Shown one piece after another: positions 1 to 8,664 of a DNA stretch of 64,000 nt (positions within the stretch are counted from its first letter, which is position 1; each line of letters opens with the position of its first letter). The notes under the pieces were generated by a model that was given only the letters and a program-made list of their open reading frames with translations, did no database searches and was not told the origin of the DNA. The translations under genes and the position numbers were made by a program. This DNA is from Ramlibacter sp. (GTDB lineage: Bacteria > Pseudomonadota > Gammaproteobacteria > Burkholderiales > Burkholderiaceae_C), in NCBI GenBank assembly GCA_030695945.1, contig JAUYOG010000066.1, positions 1-64,000 of the forward strand. Direction: 5' to 3'.

Positions 1-193
1 CGCGGGCGAGCGCCCGCTCACTCCTCCTTGATTTCGCCCCACAGAGCGCCCCCTCAGCCTTGTCTGCTTTCCGTGCGCCAGCAACGCAGGACCAGGATGG
101 GGCCTGGCCGTCGCAGCGAAATCAAGGAGGAGGTAGCGGGCGCAGCCCGCGACGGGGGACATTCGCGGAGGCGGCCAGGCCCCATCCTGGTCC
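1..193. repeat. Paired inverted repeat element, copy A (left unit cut by window edge)
   Basis: Two units of one repeat face each other. The right unit (112-176, plus sense) begins CGCAGCGAAATCAAGGAGG and ends near GGGGGACATTCGCGGAG. The left unit (about 1-37) is the reverse complement of the same core and runs off the window. The right unit lies inside a perfect 22-bp inverted repeat, 89-110 pairing with 172-193, so the transcript or single strand would fold into a long hairpin with the core in its loop. The right unit matches 41982-42046 at 60 of 65 positions by my alignment. The element lies directly behind the stop codon of the TAXI protein gene. There is no ORF here that I would call a gene. 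Confidence 0.8.
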
Positions 194-207
194 GGCCACT
201 GACACAC

Positions 208-1539
208 CTAGCCTTCCAGCTTGCGACGCACCAGGTTGATGTTGCTGCGCAGCGCGTAGAGCTCGTCCGCGTACGACAGCGGCACGGTGATGCGCGCGAC
301 CTTCTGCTCGAGGGCGTCGAGCTCGTCCGAAAGCCTCGCCTTGTCGGCGCCGCCCTCCTGCATGTGGTGCTCGATCTCCCGCAATTGCCCGTACCAGCGG
401 AACACGCGCGAGCGGATGCGGAACTGGTACAGCGGCGGCACGATGCGCGACAAAGGCAGCAGGATAGCGATGATGATGCCCAGCGCCAGCCACATGCGCT
501 CCACCAGGTTAGCCACCCAGAACGACAGGTAGCGCTGCAGGAAGGGCTGGCCGCCCTTGATGGCGCGCTCGGCCTCGCGCGAGATCGCGTACTCGCTGTG
601 CTCCAGGTTCGGGAAGGTTCCGGCGCGGTTGAACCAGCCGGCGGGGCTGTGCATGTCCCGTGCGGCCTGGGCGAACAGCTGCAGCAGCGCGGGGTGCGTC
701 TTTTCCCGCGTGAGCAAGGCCGTCGTCGTCGCGACCAGCCGCAGGTCGGCCGGCGGCAGGTCGCGCGCAAGATCCACCACGCCGCGCGGCAGCACCACGG
801 GCGTGAGGAAGGGAAAGCGGCGCGAGTAGGCCTCGCTCTGGGCGAAATCCATCAGCTTCACGCCGGGCGTCCGCAGCAGCATTTGCACCATCAGCGATTC
901 CGGTGCCGAAGCGAAGACGATCGCATCCAGCTGGCCGCCCAGGAAGGCGACGGTGGCGGGGGTCTGCTCCAGCTGCGAGATGACGATGCGGCTCTTGTCG
1001 ATGTTGTTGGCGTCGAGCAGCTTGTCCATCAGGCTCGGCACGCCGCTGCCGGCGGTGCCGACGTTCAGGCGCATGCCCTTGAGCTGTCCGAGCGCGCTCA
1101 ATGCCGCAGTGGCCGTCACCTTGCGCGCGGAGTCGGTGCGGTAGAACAGCCACACCGGCTCGACGAAGAGGCTGCCCAGGGATTCGAGGCCGCTTTCCTC
1201 GGTGGTCGCGCGCTCGTTGCTGCCGCCCTGCACGAAGCCGAGGTCGGCCTTGCCCTCGCGCAGCAGCCGCAGGTTGTCGGACGAACCCTGGCTGGGCAGC
1301 AAGGCGACTTCGATGCCGTTGGCCGCCAGCGCCTTCTGGTAACGCTTGCCGAATTCGTCGTAGGCGCTCTGCGCCGGGCCGGTGGCGAGCGTGACGCGCT
1401 TGGGTGGCGTGGGGTCCAGCCACATATAGGCCAGCACCAGCAGGCCGCCCGCCAGCAGCGCCACTGGTCCGGCGGAGATCAGCAGCTCCTGGATCGACAC
1501 CAGCGTGTAGCGCAGCGCCCGGGGGATGCGCGGCTTCAT
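208..1539 (-). CDS. TAXI-family TRAP transporter solute-binding protein, membrane-anchored
   Basis: The 443-residue product looks like a TAXI (TRAP-associated extracytoplasmic immunogenic) binding protein. An N-terminal membrane segment (about residues 15-40) is followed by LATGPAQSAYDEFGKRYQ, the usual start of the binding domain. The text LREGKADLGFVQGG is the typical middle motif. Unlike simple secreted TAXI proteins it has a second hydrophobic segment (about residues 345-368, LALGIIIAILLPLSRIV) and a charged, probably cytoplasmic C-terminal tail with coiled-coil character. That anchored architecture is common in Burkholderiales. No TRAP permease gene lies nearby, so the ligand and partner are unknown. 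The start overlaps the stop of the upstream peptidase gene by 4 bp (ATGA), indicating co-transcription. Confidence 0.85.
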   Translation of the reverse strand: MKPRIPRALRYTLVSIQELLISAGPVALLAGGLLVLAYMWLDPTPPKRVTLATGPAQSAYDEFGKRYQKALAANGIEVALLPSQGSSDNLRLLREGKADLGFVQGGSNERATTEESGLESLGSLFVEPVWLFYRTDSARKVTATAALSALGQLKGMRLNVGTAGSGVPSLMDKLLDANNIDKSRIVISQLEQTPATVAFLGGQLDAIVFASAPESLMVQMLLRTPGVKLMDFAQSEAYSRRFPFLTPVVLPRGVVDLARDLPPADLRLVATTTALLTREKTHPALLQLFAQAARDMHSPAGWFNRAGTFPNLEHSEYAISREAERAIKGGQPFLQRYLSFWVANLVERMWLALGIIIAILLPLSRIVPPLYQFRIRSRVFRWYGQLREIEHHMQEGGADKARLSDELDALEQKVARITVPLSYADELYALRSNINLVRRKLEG

Positions 1540-2543
1540 GCGAGGTCGCCGGCGGCGGGGTAGCGCTGCTTGCCCACGGTGATGCCCTGCGCCGCGCGGA
1601 TGGCCCGCACCACCGCCAGGGCAACGGCCTCCGCCGCCATGGTGCCCAGCACCATCATGCCGATCGACTTGTCGGCGCGGCCGGTGCCGAGCGCGAACAG
1701 CGTGTCGCCATCGGACATCGTATGCACGGGGTTGATGCTGCGCGCCAGGCCGTCGTGCCCCACGGTGGCGAGACGCGAGGCCTGCGCCTTGGTGATGACG
1801 GCATCGGTGGCGATGACGCCGATGGTGGTGTTGGTGCCCGCCAGGTGCGGCTTGGGCGGCTCGCCGCGCAAGAGCGCGCGCCGGCTGTCGATGAGGGACT
1901 TGCCGTTGCGGGTGCGCGCGCCGGCGATGGGCAAGGCTGTATCGGGGTCGATCACGTCGCCCAGCGCATTGCAGGCGATCAGCGCGCCCACCGTGATTCC
2001 TTCGACGGTGACGGACGCCGTGCCGATGCCGCCCTTCATCGCGCGCTCGATGCCGAAGATCTTGCCCACCACGGCGCCCGCGCCCGCGCCGACGTTGCCC
2101 TCGGCGGGCGCCTTGGTGGAAGCGAGCTCACAGGCGCGGTAGCCGGCTGCCGCGTCCGGGCGGATGGTGGCGTCCCCGACCAGCAGGTCGAACAGCACGG
2201 CGCCCGGCACCAGCGGCAGCCGCACCGGCCCGACCGGGAAGCCCACGCCTTGCTCCTCGAGCCATTGCACGACACCGGTCGCGGCGTCCAGGCCCCAGGC
2301 GCTTCCGCCGGCCAGGAGGATGCCGTGCACGCGGTCCACGAGGTTGGTCGGCGCCAGCAGGTCCGTCTCGCGCGTGCCGGGCGCGGCGCCGCGCACGTCC
2401 ACGCCGCCTACGGCCCCCTCGCGCGCGATGACGACGGTGCAGCCCGTGGGCCGGCGGGTATCGGTGAAATGCCCGACCTCGATGCCCGCGACGTCGGTGA
2501 TGGAGCCGCCCTTCGGACGCCGGGCCTTCGGTGTGCTGGTCAT
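1536..2543 (-). CDS. P1 family (DmpA-like) aminopeptidase
   Basis: The 335-residue product belongs to the DmpA/S58 family of autoprocessing N-terminal-nucleophile aminopeptidases, which cleave N-terminal residues from small peptides, amides or beta-peptides. It opens with GSITDVAGIEVGHFTD, the family signature, and has the glycine-rich substrate loop LLAGGSAWGLDAATGV. The autocleavage site is expected at the stretch GTNTTIGVIATDA (about residue 235), where a Thr or Ser becomes the nucleophile. A longer upstream open frame exists, but the ATG at 2543 starts right before the conserved domain and leaves room for the divergent methyltransferase gene. No signal peptide is visible, so it is probably cytoplasmic. 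It is coupled by a 4-bp overlap to the downstream TAXI gene. Confidence 0.88.
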   Translation of the reverse strand: MTSTPKARRPKGGSITDVAGIEVGHFTDTRRPTGCTVVIAREGAVGGVDVRGAAPGTRETDLLAPTNLVDRVHGILLAGGSAWGLDAATGVVQWLEEQGVGFPVGPVRLPLVPGAVLFDLLVGDATIRPDAAAGYRACELASTKAPAEGNVGAGAGAVVGKIFGIERAMKGGIGTASVTVEGITVGALIACNALGDVIDPDTALPIAGARTRNGKSLIDSRRALLRGEPPKPHLAGTNTTIGVIATDAVITKAQASRLATVGHDGLARSINPVHTMSDGDTLFALGTGRADKSIGMMVLGTMAAEAVALAVVRAIRAAQGITVGKQRYPAAGDLA

Positions 2544-2606
2544 GGCGGGGATTATCCATCCGGGACAAGATTGCGCGAACGCAATACGATGGCGGAAGTA
2601 TTGTCC

Positions 2607-3233
2607 ATGGAGGTGGAATTGGAAGCCAAGAAGCACTGGGAACATGTCTATGAATCCAAGCCGAGCGACGCGGTCAGCTGGTACCAGCCGCACGCGTTGC
2701 GATCGCTGGACCTGATCCGCCGGGTCGCGCCGAGCCTGGGCGCGCGCGTCCTCGATGTGGGCGCCGGCGCGTCCACGCTGGTGGATGACCTGCTCGATGC
2801 CGGCATGACGCAGCTCTCGGTGCTCGATATCTCCGCCTCGGCCTTGCGGGTGGCGCGCGAGCGGCTGGGTGCGCGCGCCGGGCAAGTGCGCTGGATCGAA
2901 GGCGACATCACGACCGTGCCGCTGGAGCCGGGGAGCGTCGACGTCTGGCACGACCGCGCGGTATTCCACTTCCTCACCGAACCGGCGGAGCGGGCGGCTT
3001 ACGTGGCACAAGTGCGACGCGCCGTCCGGCCGGGCGGACACGTGATCGTTGCCGCCTTTGGCCCGGACGGCCCGCTCCAGTGCAGCGGCCTGCCGGTCGT
3101 GAGGTACGCGCCGGGCGAGCTCCATGCCCAGTTCGGCGAGGCCTTCGAGCTGGTGGAGCACCAGAGCGAGGACCACCGGACGCCGTCCGGCGCGATCCAG
3201 CATTTCGTCTATTGCCTTTGCGTGGTGCACTGA
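2607..3233 (+). CDS. Class I SAM-dependent methyltransferase
   Basis: A 208-residue small-molecule methyltransferase of the class I Rossmann type. The N-terminus KKHWEHVYESKPSDAVSWYQ matches a widespread bacterial family of unassigned methyltransferases. The SAM-binding motif I is VLDVGAGASTLVDDLL, followed by an acidic VLDIS at the second strand and WIEGDI at the third. The motif DVWHDRAVFHFL occupies the motif IV position. I chose the ATG at 2607 because a GGAAG lies 9 bases upstream and it fits the family start. An in-frame ATG at 2589 would add six residues. The substrate cannot be told from sequence. It is divergent from the P1 peptidase. Confidence 0.82.
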   Translation: MEVELEAKKHWEHVYESKPSDAVSWYQPHALRSLDLIRRVAPSLGARVLDVGAGASTLVDDLLDAGMTQLSVLDISASALRVARERLGARAGQVRWIEGDITTVPLEPGSVDVWHDRAVFHFLTEPAERAAYVAQVRRAVRPGGHVIVAAFGPDGPLQCSGLPVVRYAPGELHAQFGEAFELVEHQSEDHRTPSGAIQHFVYCLCVVH

Positions 3234-3234
3234 A

Positions 3235-3441
3235 GTGGCGGGCGCGCCCGAAACCCGCTGGCTCGAGCTCGTGCTACTTGGGTGGGCGGCCTTCCTGTTC
3301 ACGCCGCTGGGGTTGCTGGGCCCGGCGGCCTTCGTGCTGTACATCAACCGGTTCCAGGTCGCTCCGGAAGAGCGCGCACTGGGCTGGATGTTCGGCGACG
3401 AGTACGCCGGGTACAAGGCCAGGGTGCGCCGCTGGCTGTGA
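3235..3441 (+). pseudogene. Fragment of an isoprenylcysteine carboxyl methyltransferase-like membrane protein
   Basis: A 68-codon stretch starting at GTG one base behind the methyltransferase stop. It matches the C-terminal third of ICMT/PEMT-family methyltransferases: a hydrophobic segment (LGWAAFLFTPLGLLGPAAFV) followed by the family tail YINRFQVAPEERALG and a terminal FGDEY...RVRRWL. Complete members run to about 150 residues or more with several membrane helices and the RHP motif, all missing here. The upstream sequence codes for another protein in a different frame. I therefore read it as a truncated remnant, possibly still translated by coupling. It could alternatively be a genuine miniature protein. 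Confidence 0.55.
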
Positions 3442-3447
3442 GGCCGC

Positions 3448-4814
<1,367 letters not shown>

Positions 4815-4818
<4 letters not shown>

Positions 4819-5963
4819 GCGGTCGAGGCCGCCATCGGCAGGTTCAGGGTGAAGATGCTGCCATTGCCGGGCGAGGACTTCAGGGTGATGTCGCCCCCGT
4901 GCAGGCGCGCGAGGTTCTTGGCGATGGCCAGGCCCAGGCCGCTGCCCGGCGCGGTGCTCGCAGAGCGGCCGCGGAAGAACCGCTCGAACAGGTGCGGCAC
5001 GTCCTCGGCATCTACGCCCGGCCCATGGTCCTCCACCAGGATGCGCAAGCCCGTCGGCGCGGGTTCGGCGCGAACCTGCACGCTGGAGTCGGGCCGGCTG
5101 AACTTGACGGCGTTGTCCACGAGGTTGATGAGGATCTGCTTGAGCTTGTCCGCGTCGGCCTCGACGCGGACGGACGCGTCGCCATCGGCCAATTCCAGCT
5201 TGACGGACTTTTGCTGCGCCGCCGGCCGCAGCAGCATGAAAACTTCGTCCAGCAGCGGATACAAGGCCACCGGTGCGCGCTGCAGCCGGATGTGCCCGGC
5301 TTGCAGTCGCCCCCACTCGAGCAGCTCGTTGACCACGCGGATCAACCGGCCGCTGTCGCTCTCGATCATCTGCACATACTCCTGCTGTGCTTGCGTCAGC
5401 CCGCCCGCGAGGCCGTCACGCAGGTTCTGCGCGGAGCCGAGGATGCCCGTCAGCGGCGTGCGCAGCTCGTGCGACACATTCGACAGCACGGCGGAGCGCA
5501 GTTGGTCGAGCTCCAGCAGTTCGAGATTCGCGGCGGCCAGCCGCATGTTGGCGTCGCGCAATTCGGCGGTGCGGGCATCCACGAGCGCGGCGAGGTTGTC
5601 GTTCTGCTGTTCGATCAGCAATTGCTTGCCCCGCAATTCCTGCGTGAGCCCCATCAGGCGGTGCTGGCCATGGATCAGCTCGTCGGTGCGCTTGTGGTTG
5701 ACCAGGCCCTGCCAGACGATGACGCCGAGCAGGAGGGCGACGAGCAGTTTCTGCGGCCAGCCGGCCGGGGCCAGCAACAGCGTCAGCGCGAGCACGACCA
5801 GGGCAAAGCTGTAGCCGTTGGATTGCCACGCGTGGCACTGCTTGAGCTGGAGCGTACAGACACTGCAGCGCCCGTAGGGCTGCGTCTGCACGTTGCGCCT
5901 AAGCACGCAGTTCTGGTTGGTGCCCGGGGCTTTCGCCGTCGACGGTGATGTCGCTGCATTCAT
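4815..5963 (-). CDS. Sensor histidine kinase with cysteine-rich N-terminus
   Basis: The 382-residue kinase has an unusual N-terminal segment with cysteines at residues 19, 33, 36 and 43 (C-x13-C-x2-C-x6-C), placed before two closely spaced membrane helices (about 51-86). After a coiled-coil linker comes the H-box SNVSHELRTPLTG with phospho-acceptor His165, then the ATPase domain with an N-box (LINLVDNAVKF), G1 (VEDHGPGVD) and G2 (GSGLGLAI). No periplasmic sensor domain fits, so the cytoplasmic cysteine patch is the likely input, possibly metal, Fe-S or redox. The ATG at 5963 has GGGAGG six bases upstream, which supports this start even though it overlaps the upstream DUF4395 gene by 65 bp. 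It pairs with the NtrC-type regulator downstream. Confidence 0.9.
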
Positions 5964-6414
5964 CGAAGCCTCCCTTCAGCCAGCCATGGCGGGCCAGCCA
6001 GTCGCGCCCCAGCACGTAGAACCAGCAGCCGGCGCAAAAACCCAGCGTCGGCGCCATCAGGAGCGATGCCGTAGGCACCGTCAGGATGACGAAACCCACG
6101 GTCGGATACCCGGTCTGGACCAACGCGATCGCGACAGCCTGCACGATCACCGCGAGCGCCGACGCGCCGCGCACCCCGCCCAGGTCGAAGTACAGGTCAC
6201 CGATGCGGTGTTCGCCACCGAAACGCACCAGCCGTGCCATGCCGAGCGCCACGGGGACCCAGCGAGGCGACGCGACCTGCAATAGCGTGAGGACGAAGGT
6301 GACGTACGCAAAACGGATGTCCTGCGTGAAGAGCGCGGCCAGCAGGAAGCCCGCTTCGGCCAGGCGCTGCACGCGCATGCCGGGTCCGTACTGCAGTTCG
6401 CGGTCTGTGTTCAT
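5899..6414 (-). CDS. DUF4395-type membrane protein
   Basis: A 171-residue integral membrane protein with about four hydrophobic segments. The sequence FCAGCWFYVLGRDW near the C-terminal part is the hallmark of DUF4395 proteins, whose paired cysteines suggest redox or sulfur chemistry. In other genomes such proteins are often found with thioredoxin- or rhodanese-like genes. Here it is the first gene of a minus-strand operon ahead of a Cys-rich histidine kinase and a sigma-54 regulator, and it faces a DsrE-like gene. The function is not established. Its 3' end overlaps the kinase reading frame by 65 bp, unusually long for bacterial neighbours. Confidence 0.75.
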   Translation of the reverse strand: MNTDRELQYGPGMRVQRLAEAGFLLAALFTQDIRFAYVTFVLTLLQVASPRWVPVALGMARLVRFGGEHRIGDLYFDLGGVRGASALAVIVQAVAIALVQTGYPTVGFVILTVPTASLLMAPTLGFCAGCWFYVLGRDWLARHGWLKGGFDECSDITVDGESPGHQPELRA

Positions 6415-6468
6415 GGGGAAGCCTCGTCGAAAGTCTAGCGAGTACGGCTTTGCGGCGCCAGCGGATTC

Positions 6469-6496
6469 GCCATATCCGAAAGGGCATGAGCCATAT
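6469..6496 (+). promoter_or_regulatory. Candidate upstream activator sites (direct repeat GCCATAT)
   Basis: The heptamer GCCATAT occurs at 6469-6475 and again at 6490-6496, 21 bp apart, which is two helical turns. It lies about 80-105 bp upstream of the sigma-54 promoter core. This is the position and phasing expected for the enhancer of an NtrC-type activator encoded by the divergent operon. The evidence is spacing and location only. Confidence 0.3.
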
Positions 6497-6571
6497 TGTT
6501 TCGCGCATGGGCGCGACCGCCGTTGCCGCCCCGGGTGGCGCGGTTTCGCTGGGAAATGCGGCGCAATGGGG

Positions 6572-6588
6572 CTGGCACGGCATTCGCA
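6572..6588 (+). promoter_or_regulatory. Sigma-54 (-24/-12) promoter of the DsrE-methyltransferase operon
   Basis: The sequence CTGGCACGGCATTCGCA fits the sigma-54 consensus YTGGCACG-N4-TTGCW with one mismatch (TCGC for TTGC). The invariant GG and GC are separated by the required 10 bases. Transcription would start near 6599, 27 bases ahead of the ATG at 6626. The gene for a sigma-54-dependent activator lies in the divergent operon, which makes a chance match less likely. Confidence 0.6.
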
Positions 6589-6625
6589 TTGCAGTTGACC
6601 CCAACCTCAATCAAGGAGAAACGCC

Positions 6626-6994
6626 ATGGCTGAAGAGAGCAAGGAACTGGTCGTCATGATCACGCACGGCATCGACCACGAGTTGTCGTCGGTGGGCTTC
6701 ACCATCGCCAACGGCGGGATCACGGCCGGGCTGAAGGTGGCCATCTTCCTCACCAGCGCCGGTGTCGACCTGGTGCGCAGGAAGGCCACCGACACCACGC
6801 ACGTCGAGCCGCTGGAGCCGCTCACGGCCCTGATGCGCGACTTCGTCGCCCGCGGCGGAGCGCTCTATGCCTGCACTCCCTGCGTCAAGGCGCGCGGCTA
6901 TGAGCAAGCGGACTTCGTGGAAGGCGTGACCATCGCGGGTGCGAGCGTGATCCACGAGCGCTTCAAGCGCGGCGCCGCCTCGCTGAGCTTCTGA
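6626..6994 (+). CDS. DsrE/DsrF-like family protein
   Basis: A 122-residue soluble protein of the DsrE fold, the family of small sulfur-relay proteins and peroxiredoxin-like relatives. It starts KELVVMITHGIDHELSSVGF and carries FLTSAGVDLVRR. Two cysteines sit in LYACTPCVKARGY, at the position where active DsrE/TusD-type proteins carry the persulfide-binding Cys. A strong ribosome-binding site (AAGGAGA, 6613-6619) precedes the ATG. It is the first gene behind the sigma-54 promoter and is followed after 14 bases by a methyltransferase. A role in sulfur or chalcogen handling is inference from family and neighbours. Confidence 0.8.
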   Translation: MAEESKELVVMITHGIDHELSSVGFTIANGGITAGLKVAIFLTSAGVDLVRRKATDTTHVEPLEPLTALMRDFVARGGALYACTPCVKARGYEQADFVEGVTIAGASVIHERFKRGAASLSF

Positions 6995-7008
6995 CCGGGG
7001 GCAGCATC

Positions 7009-7779
7009 ATGTCAGCGCAAGTCAACCGCGCCGAGCTGGAGGGCAAGGTCAAGGCGATGTACCGCGACGTTGCCGAGAACCCGCACGGCGAGTTTCACTT
7101 CGAGATGGGGCGCACGCTAGCCGAAAGGCTGGGCTACCGTCCCGCTGACCTCGACCGCATCCCGGCCGAGGCCATCGATTCTTTCGCGGGCGTCGGCTAC
7201 TACTTCCACCTCCTGGGCGACATGGAGGGGGCGCGCGTGCTCGACCTGGGCAGCGGCTCGGGCATGGACACCTTCATCGCCAGCCTGCTCGCGGGGCCGA
7301 AAGGCACGGTGATCGGCCTGGACATGACCGACTCGCAGCGAGCCAAGGCGGAGGCGCTGCGGCAGCGCGACGGTTTCAACAATGTCACCTACGTCAGGGG
7401 CTACATCGACGCCGCGCCATTCGAGGATGGCAGTTTCGACGTGGTCATCAGCAACGGCGTGATCAACCTGGCCGTCGACAAGCCGCAGGTGTTCCGCGAA
7501 ATCGCAAGGCTGCTACGCCCAGGGGGGCAGCTGGCGCTGGCCGACATCGTGACGGACGTGGAGCTGCCCGAAACCATCAGCTGCAACACCACCTTGTGGG
7601 CGGCGTGCATCGGTGGCGCGTGGCAGCTCGGCCGGTACGAGGGCGCGATCGGGTCGGCGGGGCTGCGCGTCACCGCGGAACAGGTGAACGACCAGTACCG
7701 GTTCCTCTCCGACAACGCCCAGGGCGCGACGAAGAAGTTCGGCGTGAAGAGCATCTCGCTGAGGGCCGACAAGCCCTGA
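7009..7779 (+). CDS. ArsM-like SAM-dependent methyltransferase
   Basis: A 256-residue class I methyltransferase whose layout follows arsenite methyltransferases: ESFAGVG-like segment (here DSFAGVGYY), SAM motif VLDLGSGSGMD, then ISNGVINLAVDKPQVFREI. In ArsM the corresponding text is SNCVINL, so the first catalytic Cys is Gly here. A later Cys in WAACIGGAWQLG matches the second conserved position, and another precedes it in ISCNTT. The missing thiol argues against arsenic methylation as in known ArsM enzymes, and the substrate is unknown. It follows the DsrE gene by 14 bp and probably shares its sigma-54 promoter. Confidence 0.8.
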   Translation: MSAQVNRAELEGKVKAMYRDVAENPHGEFHFEMGRTLAERLGYRPADLDRIPAEAIDSFAGVGYYFHLLGDMEGARVLDLGSGSGMDTFIASLLAGPKGTVIGLDMTDSQRAKAEALRQRDGFNNVTYVRGYIDAAPFEDGSFDVVISNGVINLAVDKPQVFREIARLLRPGGQLALADIVTDVELPETISCNTTLWAACIGGAWQLGRYEGAIGSAGLRVTAEQVNDQYRFLSDNAQGATKKFGVKSISLRADKP

Positions 7780-7833
7780 CGCGGCGGGCCCCGGGGAGGG
7801 CACGGCGCGCCTTCTGGAATAATCCGCCGGACC

Positions 7834-8664
7834 ATGCCTAAACGCGCCGCTTGTGCCGGATTGCTTCTGGCCGGGCTCGCGGGCCTGGTGTGCCTGCCCG
7901 CGGCCGCGGGCGGGGTGCAGCTGGATGACCTCACCTGGACCGAGGTGCGCGACGGCCTTCGGGCCGGCACGACGACGGTCATCATCCCCGTGGGCGGCAC
8001 CGAGCAGAACGGCCCCCACATGGCCCTGGGCAAGCACAACGTGCGGGCGGCTGCGCTTTCGGCGCGCATCGCCGCAAAGCTCGGCCATACGCTGGTGGCG
8101 CCGGTCATGCCGTACGTCCCAGAAGGCCGCATCTCGCCGCCGGCCGGGCACATGCGCTTTCCCGGCACGATTTCGGTGCCGGAAGACGCCTTTGCGGCTG
8201 TGATCGCCGGGGCGGCCCGCAGCCTGAAGCAGCATGGTTTCCTGGACATCGTCCTCGTGGGCGATTCAGGCAATTACCAGGGCCGGTTGAAAGACGTCGC
8301 CACTCGGCTGAACCGCGAGTGGGCGGGCAGCGCGGCGCGGGCGCATTACGTGGCCGCGTACTACGACGCGGGCACCGCCGATTTCGCGCAGGCCCTGCGC
8401 GGGCACGGCATCGCCGACCGCCAGATCGGCACGCACGCGGGCCTCGCCGACACGTCGCTGCTGATGGCGATCGACGAATCCCGCGTCCGGGCCGACCGCC
8501 TCGCCGCGCCCGGCGCCGCGGACCCGTCATCGGGCGTGACGGGCGAACCTTCGCAATCGACCGCCGCGCTCGGGCGCATCGGCGTGGAGATGATCATCGA
8601 CAAAACCGCGGCCGCGATCCGGCTCGCCATCGCCGGCCGCAAGCCGGCTTCCAAGGAGAAATGA
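7834..8664 (+). CDS. Secreted creatininase-family protein
   Basis: A 276-residue member of the creatininase/amidohydrolase family, which also includes MftE and FAPy deformylase. The motif VGGTEQNGPHMALGKHN supplies the metal-binding Glu and His residues, and LVGDSGNYQ and IGTHAGLADTSLL cover the later metal-site region. The N-terminus is a clear Sec signal peptide (AGLLLAGLAGLVCLPAAAGG), which is uncommon for a family that is mostly cytoplasmic. The stop codon abuts the ATG of the next gene, so it is translationally coupled to the YncE-like propeller protein. The substrate is unknown. Confidence 0.82.
   Translation: MPKRAACAGLLLAGLAGLVCLPAAAGGVQLDDLTWTEVRDGLRAGTTTVIIPVGGTEQNGPHMALGKHNVRAAALSARIAAKLGHTLVAPVMPYVPEGRISPPAGHMRFPGTISVPEDAFAAVIAGAARSLKQHGFLDIVLVGDSGNYQGRLKDVATRLNREWAGSAARAHYVAAYYDAGTADFAQALRGHGIADRQIGTHAGLADTSLLMAIDESRVRADRLAAPGAADPSSGVTGEPSQSTAALGRIGVEMIIDKTAAAIRLAIAGRKPASKEK

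Noticed and set aside
28..1563. 511-codon plus-strand frame opposite the TAXI gene
   Set aside because: No domain, shadow composition, and it would run through the repeat element.
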